Positions 35,832 to 44,726 are shown, counted from the first letter of the stretch. The stretch is DNA of 64,000 nucleotides from Halorussus aquaticus (GCF_024218795.1 NZ_CP100400.1:3224001-3288000), one strand, 5' to 3'. Notes: generated from the sequence alone by a model not told the origin. A program made the numbers and translations.

Positions 35832-35987
35832 ATGCCAAAGTGTGACCACTGCGGCGCGCACGTCTCCGAACGATTCGAACGAGTGTTCGCCGACGAGGAC
35901 GGTCGAGTCCACGCCTGCGTTTCGTGTTCGGCGAACGCCGGAATCGCGGAAGTCGCGCGCCAACGCGCCAGAGAGGCTCGAGCATAG
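35832..35987 (+). CDS. Small zinc-ribbon protein (DUF7563-like)
   Basis: A 51-residue protein MPKCDHCGAHVSERFERVFA then ACVSCSANAGIAEVARQRA. Two C-x2-C pairs make a zinc ribbon. This is a common small haloarchaeal family, DUF7563 as I recall. It lies about 195 nt after larB and before the GIY-YIG gene, in an AT-richer stretch. Confidence 0.75.
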   Translation: MPKCDHCGAHVSERFERVFADEDGRVHACVSCSANAGIAEVARQRAREARA

Positions 35988-36044
35988 CCCGCCGAACGGG
36001 CGGGAACCGAAAGGATAAGAACCACCACGCGAAGCCTGTAAGGC

Positions 36045-36314
36045 GTGTCAGTCCACTGGGTCTACGTTATCGAGTGCGACGACGGCAGTTTTTACACGGG
36101 CTACACCACCGACGTGGAGCGCCGCGTCCGCGAACACGACCGCGGCGAGGGCGCGAAGTACACCCGCGGACGCACCCCGGTCGAACTCGTCCATCGAGAG
36201 CGGTTCGACACGAAATCCGAGGCCATGTCCCGCGAGTACGCCATCAAGCAGTTGTCGCGGGCGGAGAAAGAACGGGTAGTCGAGCGCGACGACGAGTGCG
36301 AATCCAGCGGCTAA
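36045..36314 (+). CDS. GIY-YIG domain protein (UPF0213-like)
   Basis: An 89-residue protein with a GTG start: VYVIECDDGSFYTGYTTD is the GIY-YIG core, followed by RRVREHDRGEGAKYTRGR and REYAIKQLSRAEKERVV. It is a single-domain nuclease-like protein of the YhbQ/UPF0213 group. Some members cut DNA, but roles are unclear. It overlaps the convergent SDR gene by 4 nt. Confidence 0.9.
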   Translation: MSVHWVYVIECDDGSFYTGYTTDVERRVREHDRGEGAKYTRGRTPVELVHRERFDTKSEAMSREYAIKQLSRAEKERVVERDDECESSG

Positions 36315-37207
36315 CGCAGGGGGTCGCCCTCGGGCACCGACGCCGGGAGACCGACCAGTTCTGCGCTCCGACGCCAGAGTCGGGTCCGGAGTTCCTCGTC
36401 GTTCACCGCCGCGGCGGGCGACGCCCGCTCGCGCCGGTCGAAGTACGCGCCGGACACGTCGGCAACTTCGTCGCTCGTCGCGAGGGAGACGAGCGCGTCG
36501 GCGGCCCCCGAGACGCTCTCGAAGGGACCGACCGGTGCGACGCTGGCAACCAGCGACGCCGCACTCGTGAACAGTCGCGAGAACCCCGTCGCATTCCGGA
36601 CGAGTCGAGTACCGGGAATCCAACCGGGGTGGACGCAGTTCGCGGTGACGCCGGTTCCGGCCAGTCTGTCGGCCAACTCGCGGGTGAACAGGACGTTCGC
36701 CAGTTTCGAGTCGGCGTAGGCGTCGAGCGCGTCGAACTCCTCGCCGCGGACGACGGCGTCGAGGTCCGATAGCGACCCGTTCTCGTGGAGCGCGCTCGAC
36801 GTAGTGACGACTCTCGCGGGTGCGCTCGCGCGCAATCGCGGCGCGAGCAGGTTCGTGAGCAGGAACGGCGCGAGGTGGTTGACCGCGAACGTGAGTTCGA
36901 CGCCGTCCTCGGTCGTCCGGCGCTCGCTCCGGGAGGTCCCCGCGTTGTTCACCAGCGCGTCGAGGCGGTCGTACTCCGTCCTGACCGTCCGGGCCAGTTC
37001 CCGGACCGCGTCGAAGTCGGCGAAATCGACCGGGTAGAACTCGCCGCCGCTCTCGGGGGCGGCCGCCCTGACCGCCGACAGCACGTCCGCACCGGCCTCG
37101 CGGTCCCGTCCCGTGAACAGCACGGTCGCACCGCGCTCGGCCAGCTTTCGGGCGGCCTCGCGGCCGATACCGCTAGTCGCGCCGGTCAGGAGGACGACTC
37201 GGTCCAC
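36311..37207 (-). CDS. Short-chain dehydrogenase/reductase
   Basis: A 298-residue protein with a GTG start: Rossmann motif LLTGATSGIGREAARKL, NNAG near 92, and the catalytic YADSKLANVLF (Tyr-x3-Lys). This is the retinol-dehydrogenase/WW-domain oxidoreductase-like subgroup. It lies 6 nt downstream of the FMN reductase gene and is probably cotranscribed with it. Confidence 0.92.
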   Translation of the reverse strand: MDRVVLLTGATSGIGREAARKLAERGATVLFTGRDREAGADVLSAVRAAAPESGGEFYPVDFADFDAVRELARTVRTEYDRLDALVNNAGTSRSERRTTEDGVELTFAVNHLAPFLLTNLLAPRLRASAPARVVTTSSALHENGSLSDLDAVVRGEEFDALDAYADSKLANVLFTRELADRLAGTGVTANCVHPGWIPGTRLVRNATGFSRLFTSAASLVASVAPVGPFESVSGAADALVSLATSDEVADVSGAYFDRRERASPAAAVNDEELRTRLWRRSAELVGLPASVPEGDPLR

Positions 37208-37213
37208 AGTGAG

Positions 37214-37825
37214 TCAGTCGTCGGCGTCCGCTTCGGCCTGCTCGGCGTCGGCCTGCTCCTCGTCCACTCCGGCGTCCGGCGCGGTCACGTCCGGATGGAT
37301 GAAGGCGTACTCGACGGCCTGTTGGCCCAGTTTCCGGACGCGGTCCGCGATGTCCTCGTCGATTATCTCGCCGTCCTCTATCTTGTCGCGGGCGTTCCGG
37401 ATGCCGACCTGATGGGGCAGGACCCACGCGTGGACCCCGCGGGCGGTGATGCGCATGTGGTCGAGAGTGCTGGCGAACGACCCGCCTCCGGCGGTCGCCA
37501 GCAGGCCGACCGTGGTGTCCTCGTACTCGTCGAACCCGCAGTAGTCGTGGACGTTCCGGAAGGCCGACGAGTACGACCCGTGGTAGACTGGACTCCCGAG
37601 GATGACCGTGTCGGCCTCCCGAATCTTGCGCTTGAGTTCGGTCGCCGCGGGCGGTTCGTCCTCGTCGGGGTCGAAGACGGGGAGGTCGTACTCGCGCACG
37701 TCGAGGAGTTCGGTCTCGGCACCGCGCTCCTCGGCCGCGTCGAGGACGTGCTTCAGCGCCACGCGAGTGTAACTTCCGTCGCGCATGCTCCCGGAGAGTG
37801 CGACGACGACGGGGTTTGCGTCCAT
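37214..37825 (-). CDS. NADPH-dependent FMN reductase-like flavoprotein
   Basis: A 203-residue protein: VVALSGSMRDGSYTRVALK (flavin phosphate loop), ELLDVREYDLPVFDPDEDEP, and VILGSPVYHGSYSSAF. The flavodoxin fold with these motifs matches the SsuE/azoreductase-like family. The acidic Glu/Ala tail is haloarchaeal. It precedes the SDR gene and follows the P450 gene (about 118 nt away), all on the same strand. Confidence 0.9.
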   Translation of the reverse strand: MDANPVVVALSGSMRDGSYTRVALKHVLDAAEERGAETELLDVREYDLPVFDPDEDEPPAATELKRKIREADTVILGSPVYHGSYSSAFRNVHDYCGFDEYEDTTVGLLATAGGGSFASTLDHMRITARGVHAWVLPHQVGIRNARDKIEDGEIIDEDIADRVRKLGQQAVEYAFIHPDVTAPDAGVDEEQADAEQAEADADD

Positions 37826-37942
37826 CTTGCTCGGTGCTAGGTGCCTGAGCAGGAAAACAGTTTCCGGGATTCGATTTTTGTAAAAATACGGAGGGGTGTG
37901 TGGTGGATGCCGGTTCCGCGGTGAGCGTCGGTTCGGCGAGGT

Positions 37943-39259
37943 TCAGCGTCGCTCGGTCGTCACCGGCACGTCGCCCTTCGGTTGGAGCGTGACCCCCGCC
38001 GAGAGTTCGAGGTCGTCGTAGTCCCGGGTCAGCGTCCACTCCTGCGCCATCGTCGCCAGCACGAGTTGGGCCTCGGTCATCGCGAACTGCTGGCCGATGC
38101 ACCGCCGGGGGCCGCCGCCGAACGGAAAGTAGGCGTACTCTGGTCTCCCTCGTCTCTCGTCGCCGAGCCATCGCTCGGGGCGGAACTCCTCGGAGTCGTC
38201 CCAGAACCGCTCGTCGCGGTGGAGGACCCACGTCGGCATGACGAGCAGCGACTCCTCCGGCACGGCGTAGTCGCCGAACGTCACCGCCTCGGCGGGCGAG
38301 CGCCGAATCTCGTGGGCGGGCGGGTAGAGTCGCATCGCCTCTTTCACGACCGCCTCGGCGTACTCGAACTCGAAGACGTCCTCGATGGTCGGTCGCTCGT
38401 CCACGACGTCGGCCAGTTCCTCGTGGAGGCGGGTCTCCGCGTCGGGGTTGCGCGACAGCAGGTCCCAGATGTAGGTCAGGGTGAGCGCGGTCGTCTCGTG
38501 GCCCGCGAACAGGAACGTCAGCATCTCGTCGCGTATCTGCTCGTCGTCCATCTCGGCGTCCGCGTCGAGGAGCATCGCCAGCAGGTCCTCGCGGTCGGTG
38601 TCGGCGCGACGGCGTTCGGCGAGGATGTCGAATATCTGCGACTCGAGGTGGTCGTGCGCGCGGTTCGCCCGCCGGAGGAACGGCACCGGCGCCCAGTCCG
38701 GCGCGAGGAAGGTAATCGGCTGGTTCTGTGGTTCCAGCGGCCCCTGCATGGCCTCGACCGCCTCGTAGATGCCGCGCGCTTCGAGGTCGATATCTTCTCC
38801 GAACATGGACTCGACCAGAATTTCGAGGGTCGTGCGGGTCATCTCCTCGCGCAGGTCCACCGTACCGCCGTCGCGCCAGCGCTCGACGGTGTCCTCGGTC
38901 CGCGAGACCATGATGTCGGCGTAGTTCTCGATGTGACTCATGAAGAACGCTGGCTGGATGGCCTCGCGCTGGCGCTCCCAGCGGTCGCCCTCGCTGGTGA
39001 GGAGTCCCTCGCCCACGATTTCGCGCAGTTTGTCGATACTGCTCTCGTGTTTCGGGAACGTCTCGGTGTCCTCCAGCACGCGCTTCACGTCGTCGGGGTC
39101 GGTCAGCATGTAGGCGTCCCAGCCGATTATCTCGTAGTTGACGACCCGGCCGTACTCCTCGGCGCACCGCTCGCGGAAGTCGCAGGGGTCGCGCGCCCAC
39201 TGGTGGGTGTTCCCGACGAACGGCAGGCCGCGCGGTCCCGGCGGTGATTGCGTCGTCAT
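37943..39259 (-). CDS. Cytochrome P450
   Basis: A 438-residue P450: I-helix [15 protein letters not shown], ExxR in [13 protein letters not shown] region (KEAMRLYP), and heme-binding [17 protein letters not shown]. No membrane anchor is seen, so it is probably soluble. Haloarchaeal P450s of this type (CYP174-like) are often linked to carotenoid or lipid modification, but the substrate is unknown. The ferredoxin in this window and the flavoprotein downstream are possible electron donors by inference only. Confidence 0.94.
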   Translation of the reverse strand: MTTQSPPGPRGLPFVGNTHQWARDPCDFRERCAEEYGRVVNYEIIGWDAYMLTDPDDVKRVLEDTETFPKHESSIDKLREIVGEGLLTSEGDRWERQREAIQPAFFMSHIENYADIMVSRTEDTVERWRDGGTVDLREEMTRTTLEILVESMFGEDIDLEARGIYEAVEAMQGPLEPQNQPITFLAPDWAPVPFLRRANRAHDHLESQIFDILAERRRADTDREDLLAMLLDADAEMDDEQIRDEMLTFLFAGHETTALTLTYIWDLLSRNPDAETRLHEELADVVDERPTIEDVFEFEYAEAVVKEAMRLYPPAHEIRRSPAEAVTFGDYAVPEESLLVMPTWVLHRDERFWDDSEEFRPERWLGDERRGRPEYAYFPFGGGPRRCIGQQFAMTEAQLVLATMAQEWTLTRDYDDLELSAGVTLQPKGDVPVTTERR

Positions 39260-39314
39260 ATTCGGATGTAGAGGGTAGGTAACCCTGATTCTACTGCCGC
39301 GAATACGGGGTGAA

Positions 39315-39320
39315 TTTATA
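39315..39320 (+). promoter_or_regulatory. TATA box of the Bat-like regulator
   Basis: TTTATA lies 23-28 nt upstream of the ATG at 39343, predicting a leaderless transcript and supporting that start over one 11 codons upstream. It is also divergent from the P450 start at 39259. Confidence 0.55.
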
Positions 39321-39342
39321 TGAGATGGGCGTAGCCGAACCT

Positions 39343-40002
39343 ATGCGATACGCGCGAGTCCGAGTCGCGCCGACCGAGGGAGCGGGCGACCACCCGCTCG
39401 GCGCGCGCCTGGCCGAAGTCGAGGGCGTCGAGCGCGAGCGGGTCCACCGCATCGAACTCCTCGACGACGGAACCGGCCTGTTGCTGGCGGAGGCCAGCGG
39501 CGACCGGGACCGGTACGAGCGACTGCTCGCCGACAGCGAGTTCGTCCACGACTACGCCGTCACCGGGACCGGGGGAAACTGGTACGCCTACGTCCACTTC
39601 GAACCGAACGAACAGGTCAGCGAGACGCTGGCCGAGTTCCGCGACTCGGAACTGATGATAGAGATGCCCATCGAGGCGCTGCCCGACGGCGCGCGGGAGA
39701 TAACCTTCGTCGGCGACGAGGACGCCTTCGCGGACGCGATTCCGACCGACCCCGAGCGCTACGACGTCGAACTGCTGGAGATGGGCGAGCGTCAGGCGCG
39801 AGCGGACGGCCTCTTTTCCCGCCTCACCGAGCGCCAGCGGGAGGTGCTGGACGCCGCGCTCGAACGGGGGTACTACGAGAACCCTCGGCGGGCGACCCAC
39901 GAGGAGGTGGCCGACGCGCTGGACGTCTCGCCGAGTACCGTCGGCGAACACCTCCGAAAGATAGAGTCGCGGGTCTTCTCGCAGTTCGCTCGCGAGCGGT
40001 GA
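39343..40002 (+). CDS. Bat-like helix-turn-helix regulator
   Basis: A 219-residue protein: N-terminal sensor-like domain (MRYARVRVAPTEG, VHFEPNEQVSETLAEF), then a C-terminal HTH (LTERQREVLDAALERGYYEN, DALDVSPSTVGEHLRKIES) of the bacterioopsin-activator (PF04967) type. In haloarchaea these regulate carotenoid, rhodopsin and diverse genes. It is divergent from the P450 operon with 83 nt between the starts, so the P450 is a candidate target. Confidence 0.9.
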   Translation: MRYARVRVAPTEGAGDHPLGARLAEVEGVERERVHRIELLDDGTGLLLAEASGDRDRYERLLADSEFVHDYAVTGTGGNWYAYVHFEPNEQVSETLAEFRDSELMIEMPIEALPDGAREITFVGDEDAFADAIPTDPERYDVELLEMGERQARADGLFSRLTERQREVLDAALERGYYENPRRATHEEVADALDVSPSTVGEHLRKIESRVFSQFARER

Positions 40003-40110
40003 AGTGACCGGTCGCCGGGCGGAGACGGACCGAAGGGTTTCTCGCCGCTCCGTCACCGTGCGACGGTGCCACGCGGTGGTTTTTTCGGCGGGGGTGGCGA
40101 CGATACTCGT

Positions 40111-41511
40111 ATGGAGACGCCGATTTCGTTCGGAACCGACGGCTGGCGAGCGACGCTGGACGAGTTCACCGCGCCCCGCGTCCGGATGGTCGGGCAGGCG
40201 GTGGCCGACTACCTGCGGGAGGTCGAAGACCGCGAGGGAGGCACCGTCGCGGTCGGCTACGACGCCCGCGAGACCTCGCGGGGGTTCGCCGAGGAACTGT
40301 GTCGCGTGCTGGCGGCCAACGGCTTCGACGCGCTGATTCCGCCGCGGGACTGCCCGACGCCGCTGGCCGTCTGGACTATCGCGGACCGCGAGTTGGCGGG
40401 TGCGCTGGTCGTCTCGGCCTCGCACAACCCGCCGAACTACAACGGCGTGAAGTTCTTCCCCCACGACGCCGCGCCCGCCCTGCCGGAGGTCACCGACGAG
40501 ATCATGGCCCGCATCGCCGAACCCCGCGCGCTCCCGGAAGACGAACAGGGAAGCGTCCGGGAGGAGGACCTGCTCGAACCCTACGCCGAACACGTCTTCG
40601 ACGTGGTGGGCGTCGGTCCCGACGAGGACGAAAATCTGGACGGACTCGAAGTCGTCTACGACGCGATGCACGGGTCTGGCCGCGGGTTCACCGACGAACT
40701 GCTCGAACGCGCCGGGGCGACCGTCCACCGGCGGCGCTGCGAGCAGGACGCCGAGTTCGGCGGCACGAACCCCGAACCCAGCGCCGAGAACCTACAGGGT
40801 CTCGTCGAGGCGGTCCGCGAGCGCGACGCCGACCTCGGCGTCGCCAACGACGGCGACTCGGACCGCATCGCCGTCGTGACGCCCGACCGGGGGTTCCTCG
40901 ACGAGAACCTCTTCTTCGCGGCGACCTACGACTACCTGCTCGAAGACGACTCGGGTCCGGCGGTCCGAACCGTCTCGACCACTTTCCTCGTGGACCGGGT
41001 GGCCGAGGCCCACGGCGAGGAGGTCGTGGAGACCGCGGTCGGCTACAAGTGGGTCGCCGAGGCGATGGGCGAACACGACGCGCTCATCGGCGGCGAGGAG
41101 TCCGGCGGGTTCTCCGTCCGCGGCCACGTCCGCGAGAAGGACGGCGTGCTGATGGCGCTGCTCGCCGGTGCGGTGGAGAACGACCGGTCCTACGACGAAC
41201 GCGTTGACGACCTGCTCGACGAGTTCGGCGAGATTCACCAGTCGAAGGTCAGCGTGGACTGCCCGGACGACCGCAAGCAGGACGTGCTGTCCTCGCTCGA
41301 AGCCGAACTCCCCGACGAGGTGGCGGGCGAACGCGTCGAGGGAGTCAACGACACCGACGGGTTCAAGATTCTGCTCGAAGACGGGTCGTGGCTCCTCGTG
41401 CGCCCGAGCGGGACCGAACCGAAGATGCGCGTCTACGCCGAGGCCGCGAGCGAGGAGCGCGTGGAGGCGCTGTTGGAGGAAGGACGGAAACTGGTCGAGC
41501 CGCTGGTCTAA
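40111..41511 (+). CDS. Phosphohexomutase (PGM/PMM family)
   Basis: A 466-residue enzyme: FGTDGWRATLDEF, the phosphoserine loop VSASHNPPNYNGVKFF, metal loop GVANDGDSDRIAVV, sugar loop IGGEESGGFSVRGH and phosphate loop VRPSGTEPKMRVYAEA. It is near phosphoglucomutase in haloarchaea (GlmM, PGM or PMM activity cannot be told apart). It overlaps the small convergent membrane protein gene by 4 nt. Confidence 0.94.
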   Translation: METPISFGTDGWRATLDEFTAPRVRMVGQAVADYLREVEDREGGTVAVGYDARETSRGFAEELCRVLAANGFDALIPPRDCPTPLAVWTIADRELAGALVVSASHNPPNYNGVKFFPHDAAPALPEVTDEIMARIAEPRALPEDEQGSVREEDLLEPYAEHVFDVVGVGPDEDENLDGLEVVYDAMHGSGRGFTDELLERAGATVHRRRCEQDAEFGGTNPEPSAENLQGLVEAVRERDADLGVANDGDSDRIAVVTPDRGFLDENLFFAATYDYLLEDDSGPAVRTVSTTFLVDRVAEAHGEEVVETAVGYKWVAEAMGEHDALIGGEESGGFSVRGHVREKDGVLMALLAGAVENDRSYDERVDDLLDEFGEIHQSKVSVDCPDDRKQDVLSSLEAELPDEVAGERVEGVNDTDGFKILLEDGSWLLVRPSGTEPKMRVYAEAASEERVEALLEEGRKLVEPLV

Positions 41512-41711
41512 GTATCGCTCTCGCCGAAGTCCAGCATCCCGTTGGGGTTCGCGTAGTAGACGTAGGCCAGTCCGAGTCCGAGAACCACCGCGACTGCGCC
41601 GAGTAGGTCTGCCGCGTCGGCCGTGAATCCGTCGGAGAACGTGACGTAGGTCATCACGGCCGCGAACGCGGTCCAGATGATAGCCGTCCGTCGGCGTCGT
41701 TGCTCGTCCAT
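41508..41711 (-). CDS. Small two-helix membrane protein
   Basis: A 67-residue protein: MDEQRRRRTAIIWTAFAAVM then LLGAVAVVLGLGLAYVYY and an acidic tail. Two membrane segments with a basic cytosolic N-terminus. Function unknown. It overlaps the convergent mutase. Confidence 0.65.
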   Translation of the reverse strand: MDEQRRRRTAIIWTAFAAVMTYVTFSDGFTADAADLLGAVAVVLGLGLAYVYYANPNGMLDFGESDT

Positions 41712-41903
41712 ACCGGTGAGAGGGTCACCGGGGAAGTTGGCTCTGTTGGAGTCCCTTCGCTGGAATCGGTCGTCGGGACTCTCGCATTACTCGGCCGGTG
41801 TACTATTTTCCATCGGTTAGCACCTCTAGAGATGTGTCTTCGACCTCGATGTCGATGCGGAGTCGTGACTGACCGCTACGTTTCACGTGGAGATGCGGCG
41901 TTT

Positions 41904-42356
41904 CTACGCCCGCTCGTCCGCGTCGTAGCGCCCGCGGAGTCGCTCGCCGTCGTCCTCGACCGGCGAAATCTCGAAGCCGAGCGCCTCGTAGAACGGTCGG
42001 ACGCCCGGGTCGAACTCGGCGGTCAGCGGCGCGCGGCGCTCGGCCGCGGCCCGGACCAGCGCCGACCCGATTCCCCGTTCCCGGCGCGCACGCCGGACCG
42101 CCACGGCGTCGATGCGTGAACTCCCGTCTTCGCCACCGACGAGTACGAGCGCACCCAGAATCGGACTGTCGCCGCCTTCCGCGTCTCGCGGCTTCGCCGC
42201 TCGATTCTCCGAGTCGCGCCGCTCCCCGTCCGCCACCAGCACGTCCCCGGCGTCGATTCGGTCGCGGAGGTCCTCGCGCACGTCGAGCATCGCGGCGTCG
42301 AGGACGCGCCGGACGCCGAGGCGGTCGTCGGCCGTGGCACAGGTGATTCGGACCAT
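41904..42356 (-). CDS. GNAT-family N-acetyltransferase
   Basis: A 150-residue protein: VRITCATADDRLGVRRVL, IDAVAVRRARRERGIGSAL (acetyl-CoA loop R-x2-G-I-G), and RPFYEALGFEISP. These are the GNAT fold marks. The acceptor is unknown. It is 13 nt downstream of the small membrane protein next to the halocin-like pseudogene, same strand. Confidence 0.88.
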   Translation of the reverse strand: MVRITCATADDRLGVRRVLDAAMLDVREDLRDRIDAGDVLVADGERRDSENRAAKPRDAEGGDSPILGALVLVGGEDGSSRIDAVAVRRARRERGIGSALVRAAAERRAPLTAEFDPGVRPFYEALGFEISPVEDDGERLRGRYDADERA

Positions 42357-42369
42357 ATATGCAGTTGGT

Positions 42370-42558
42370 CTACGAAGCGGCCTTTCGTCGGAGTCTCGTG
42401 AACGTGTACGCTACTATCGCAGTCGTCAGGGTCGTGAACGCGACCGACGTCATGTTCTGGAGGCCAACGAGTTCGGAGTCGAACCAACTGAAAATGGCGA
42501 CGACTAGGGTGATGCCGATGATGAGTCCGGCCTCGGTCGAATTGACCTTCCACTCCAT
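42370..42558 (-). CDS. Small two-helix membrane protein beside the halocin-like gene
   Basis: A 62-residue protein: MEWKVNSTEAGLIIGITLVV, FSWFDSELVGLQ, then MTSVAFTTLTTAIVAYTF and a basic end RLRRKAAS. It starts 14 nt after the stop of the halocin-like gene on the same strand. Its size, hydrophobicity and place suggest an immunity or export-helper protein, which is an inference. Its base composition is lower in G+C than the housekeeping genes nearby. Confidence 0.65.
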   Translation of the reverse strand: MEWKVNSTEAGLIIGITLVVAIFSWFDSELVGLQNMTSVAFTTLTTAIVAYTFTRLRRKAAS

Positions 42559-42572
42559 CTTCGATAGTACCG

Positions 42573-43583
42573 TTAGTGTCCTGAATAACGTTTACATGTT
42601 GGATAGCACACGGCGGCCGTGACAGCACCGCAGAAGACACCACAACCTACGGTCAACGACGAAGCGACGACTGACGCCGCGCACAGCGAGCCGCACGACG
42701 TTCCTGTGGCCGCGGAGAGTGTACCGCAGAATACCTTGCAGGCGTCGACGCAGTAGAATCCGCCACATTGGATGTGGTTCTGGATTCCGACCCTGTCCGA
42801 CGACCCGTACGAGAGTATGCCCCGAAACTGACTCTCAGAGACCGTGAGTGAGAGCCCCTCATCGCTATCGACAGTACCCTCTACGTTGACGTACAGCGGT
42901 TCGCCGTCCTCTCGTGTTATTGGAACCCGAAGCCATGCTCGACTTGCGTCTTTCTCCGGCATTTGAACGAGCATGGGGTTCGGAGCCTGCTTGTCGGACT
43001 TGGCCAGAACGCGCTTCAGTGCCCGAACAACTTCCACTCGGTCAGCCGGACCGTCGCCGATCGACTCTGCCCCTCCGTTTGACAGCACTTCGACAATCAT
43101 CCTCCGTCCTGTCTGCTCTACCTTTGGGGTGTGGCCAACGTCTACTACGCTCCCGTGTTCTCCGTCGATCTTCCGTACTCCGTCACCGACCTTCTTCTCT
43201 CCTATTGCCTTAGCGACTGTCCCCTCGAAGTCGGCCGATTCGTAGTACTTGACGGTGAACTCTTTTTCCTCGTTCTCTAGTACGACGACCTTGCCCTGAC
43301 TAGTCCCATCGTCGTCGCTGATAGTGTACTTGCCAGCGGTTCTCACTGACGGTGCGCTCCCGAACTGGTCAACGACGAACTGGACCTGCTCTGATTCCCG
43401 CGCGGCCTCAACTAGAGCTTTCCGCTCTGAACTACTCACTTCCTCTATATCGACACCTATCTCGCCCGACGCAGTCAGTTCGTTTGCACTAGCTACGCCC
43501 GGCGCAATTGCGGTCGCACCGGCGGCAATACCCATCTTCTGGAGTACTCCTCACCGGTTTATTTCATGGTTTATATCAACCAC
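42573..43583 (-). pseudogene. Halocin C8-like precursor, interrupted by a stop in the Tat motif
   Basis: The frame reads from GTG 43583: VVDINHEINR, then a TGA at 43551-43553, then GVLQKMGIAAGATAIAPGVA. Restoring CGA for TGA gives NRRGVLQKMG, a full Tat motif, so a C-to-T change of an Arg codon is the simplest cause. A TATA box (about 43608-43615) lies 28 nt upstream of the GTG, which supports that start. An ATG at 43535 would give a 320-residue product without the twin Arg. The last 64 residues contain ten Cys in a hydrophobic Gly/Ala-rich domain (CGGFYCVDACKVFCG, SLTVGCGVFCG, VCYPTCKRYSGH), like halocin C8 after a long propeptide. It may be a sequencing error or a rescued gene. Confidence 0.75.
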
Positions 43584-43607
43584 GTAACGAAAAAACACAA
43601 TCTCATT

Positions 43608-43615
43608 CCTTATAG
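43608..43615 (-). promoter_or_regulatory. TATA box of the halocin-like gene
   Basis: Read on the minus strand, CTATAAGG lies about 28 nt upstream of GTG 43583. This is the leaderless spacing and favours an original start upstream of the nonsense codon. Confidence 0.5.
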
Positions 43616-43679
43616 TTTTCTGACGTTTAGTGGGGGATACTGAGGGAGTGAGCGACGTTTCAGGCGAAATGCGGTGACA

Positions 43680-44531
43680 CTACCGTAACATCCGGTCGGT
43701 CATCGCCAGCACGTCGTCCACCGACGGCCGGTCGCTCGGCTTCTCGCCGCGATGGACGGCGTAGAGACGCAGTTCGCCGCCGCGGGCGTCGAGTATCGCC
43801 ACCTCCGGCAGTCGACCGAGCAGGTCGTGGAGTGCGCCGAGTTTGCCGAACCGGGTCGGTTGCCCGTACGCTTCGGCGGCGCGCTTGTCCTCGTCGGCCG
43901 CGAGCGGAAACGGGAGATGGTACTTCTGCTGCCACTTCTCGGCCTTCTCCTTCGACTCGGGCAGGACCGAGACGACCGCGACGTCGCGGTCGCGGAACTC
44001 GTCGTAGCGGTCGGCGAACGCCTGCACTTGCTGGCGGCAGTTCCGACAGCGGTAGTCGCGCTGGAACAGCAGGACGACTGCGACGTTGTCGTCGGGCGGC
44101 GTCCGACTGCTCTGCGGGCGTCGAACCACGGTCCCGGGGTCGGCCGCGAGGTCCGAGAGGACGAGGGGGTCGGGACCCGCCCCGGCGTTGGGTAACTCGA
44201 AGTCGAGTTGTGAGACGCCGAGGTCCCTGCGCTCTCGGTCGAACTCGGTAACGGGTCCGGCCTCGGCCTCTACGGCGGGTCCGTTCTCGCTCCGGCCCTC
44301 CGGCGTCCCCGCACCGGCGTCTCCGTCGCGGCCGCTCCCGCCCTTGATGAGTCGCAGGACTTTCACGTGGTCGGTCTCGACCGGTTGGTCCTCCGGCACC
44401 GGGCGACCGTCCACCATCACCGACACCTCGTGGGGGCTGAGGTCCACCTCGGCCAGTAGGTCGGCGTAGGTCGCGTCCTCGACTTCGAAGTCGTGGCTCC
44501 CCTCGCCGACGACTTCGACGGTCACGTTCAT
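43680..44531 (-). CDS. SAMP2-like ubiquitin fold fused to a redoxin
   Basis: A 283-residue protein with two parts. Residues 1-65 (MNVTVEVVGEGSHDFEVE through VKVLRLIKGG) match the haloarchaeal ubiquitin-like modifier SAMP2, including the Gly-Gly at 64-65 that is normally the C-terminus. A disordered linker (66-100) follows. Residues about 105-283 are an AhpC/TSA-like redoxin with DYRCRNCRQQV (Cys162 and Cys165), VLPESKEKAEKWQQKYHLP and AEAYGQPTRFGKLG. It starts with ATG at 44531. Whether the Gly-Gly is cleaved to release a modifier, or the domain is only a fusion partner, is unknown. Confidence 0.85.
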   Translation of the reverse strand: MNVTVEVVGEGSHDFEVEDATYADLLAEVDLSPHEVSVMVDGRPVPEDQPVETDHVKVLRLIKGGSGRDGDAGAGTPEGRSENGPAVEAEAGPVTEFDRERRDLGVSQLDFELPNAGAGPDPLVLSDLAADPGTVVRRPQSSRTPPDDNVAVVLLFQRDYRCRNCRQQVQAFADRYDEFRDRDVAVVSVLPESKEKAEKWQQKYHLPFPLAADEDKRAAEAYGQPTRFGKLGALHDLLGRLPEVAILDARGGELRLYAVHRGEKPSDRPSVDDVLAMTDRMLR

Positions 44532-44632
44532 GCACTGAGTTTCCGCGGCGCGAGTGGTAAGCGTGTCGGGAACGACGAGACGACTACGCGCCACTGTACG
44601 AGGCGCTTACACGCCACCGTGGTAGTTACACG

Positions 44633-44726
44633 CGGCAGTGAAGCCATGAGCCCGGCAGTGAAGCCATGAGCCCGGCAGTGAAGCCATGAAGCCCGGCAGT
44701 GAAGCCATGAAGCCCGGCAGTGAAGC
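44633..44726. repeat. Tandem repeat of 20-21 nt, about 4.6 copies
   Basis: The unit CGGCAGTGAAGCCATGAGCC starts at 44633, 44653, 44673, 44694 and 44715. The first two units are 20 nt; the third and fourth are 21 nt because of one extra A. The fifth is partial and runs into the dispersed repeat core. It lies in the 480-nt stretch (44532-45011) between the SAMP2-redoxin and RFC genes. Each unit contains ATG and TGA triplets but no real coding frame. Confidence 0.85.

Noticed and set aside
44633..44726. Possible CRISPR array
   Set aside because: The repeats are contiguous with no spacers, and no cas genes are near.
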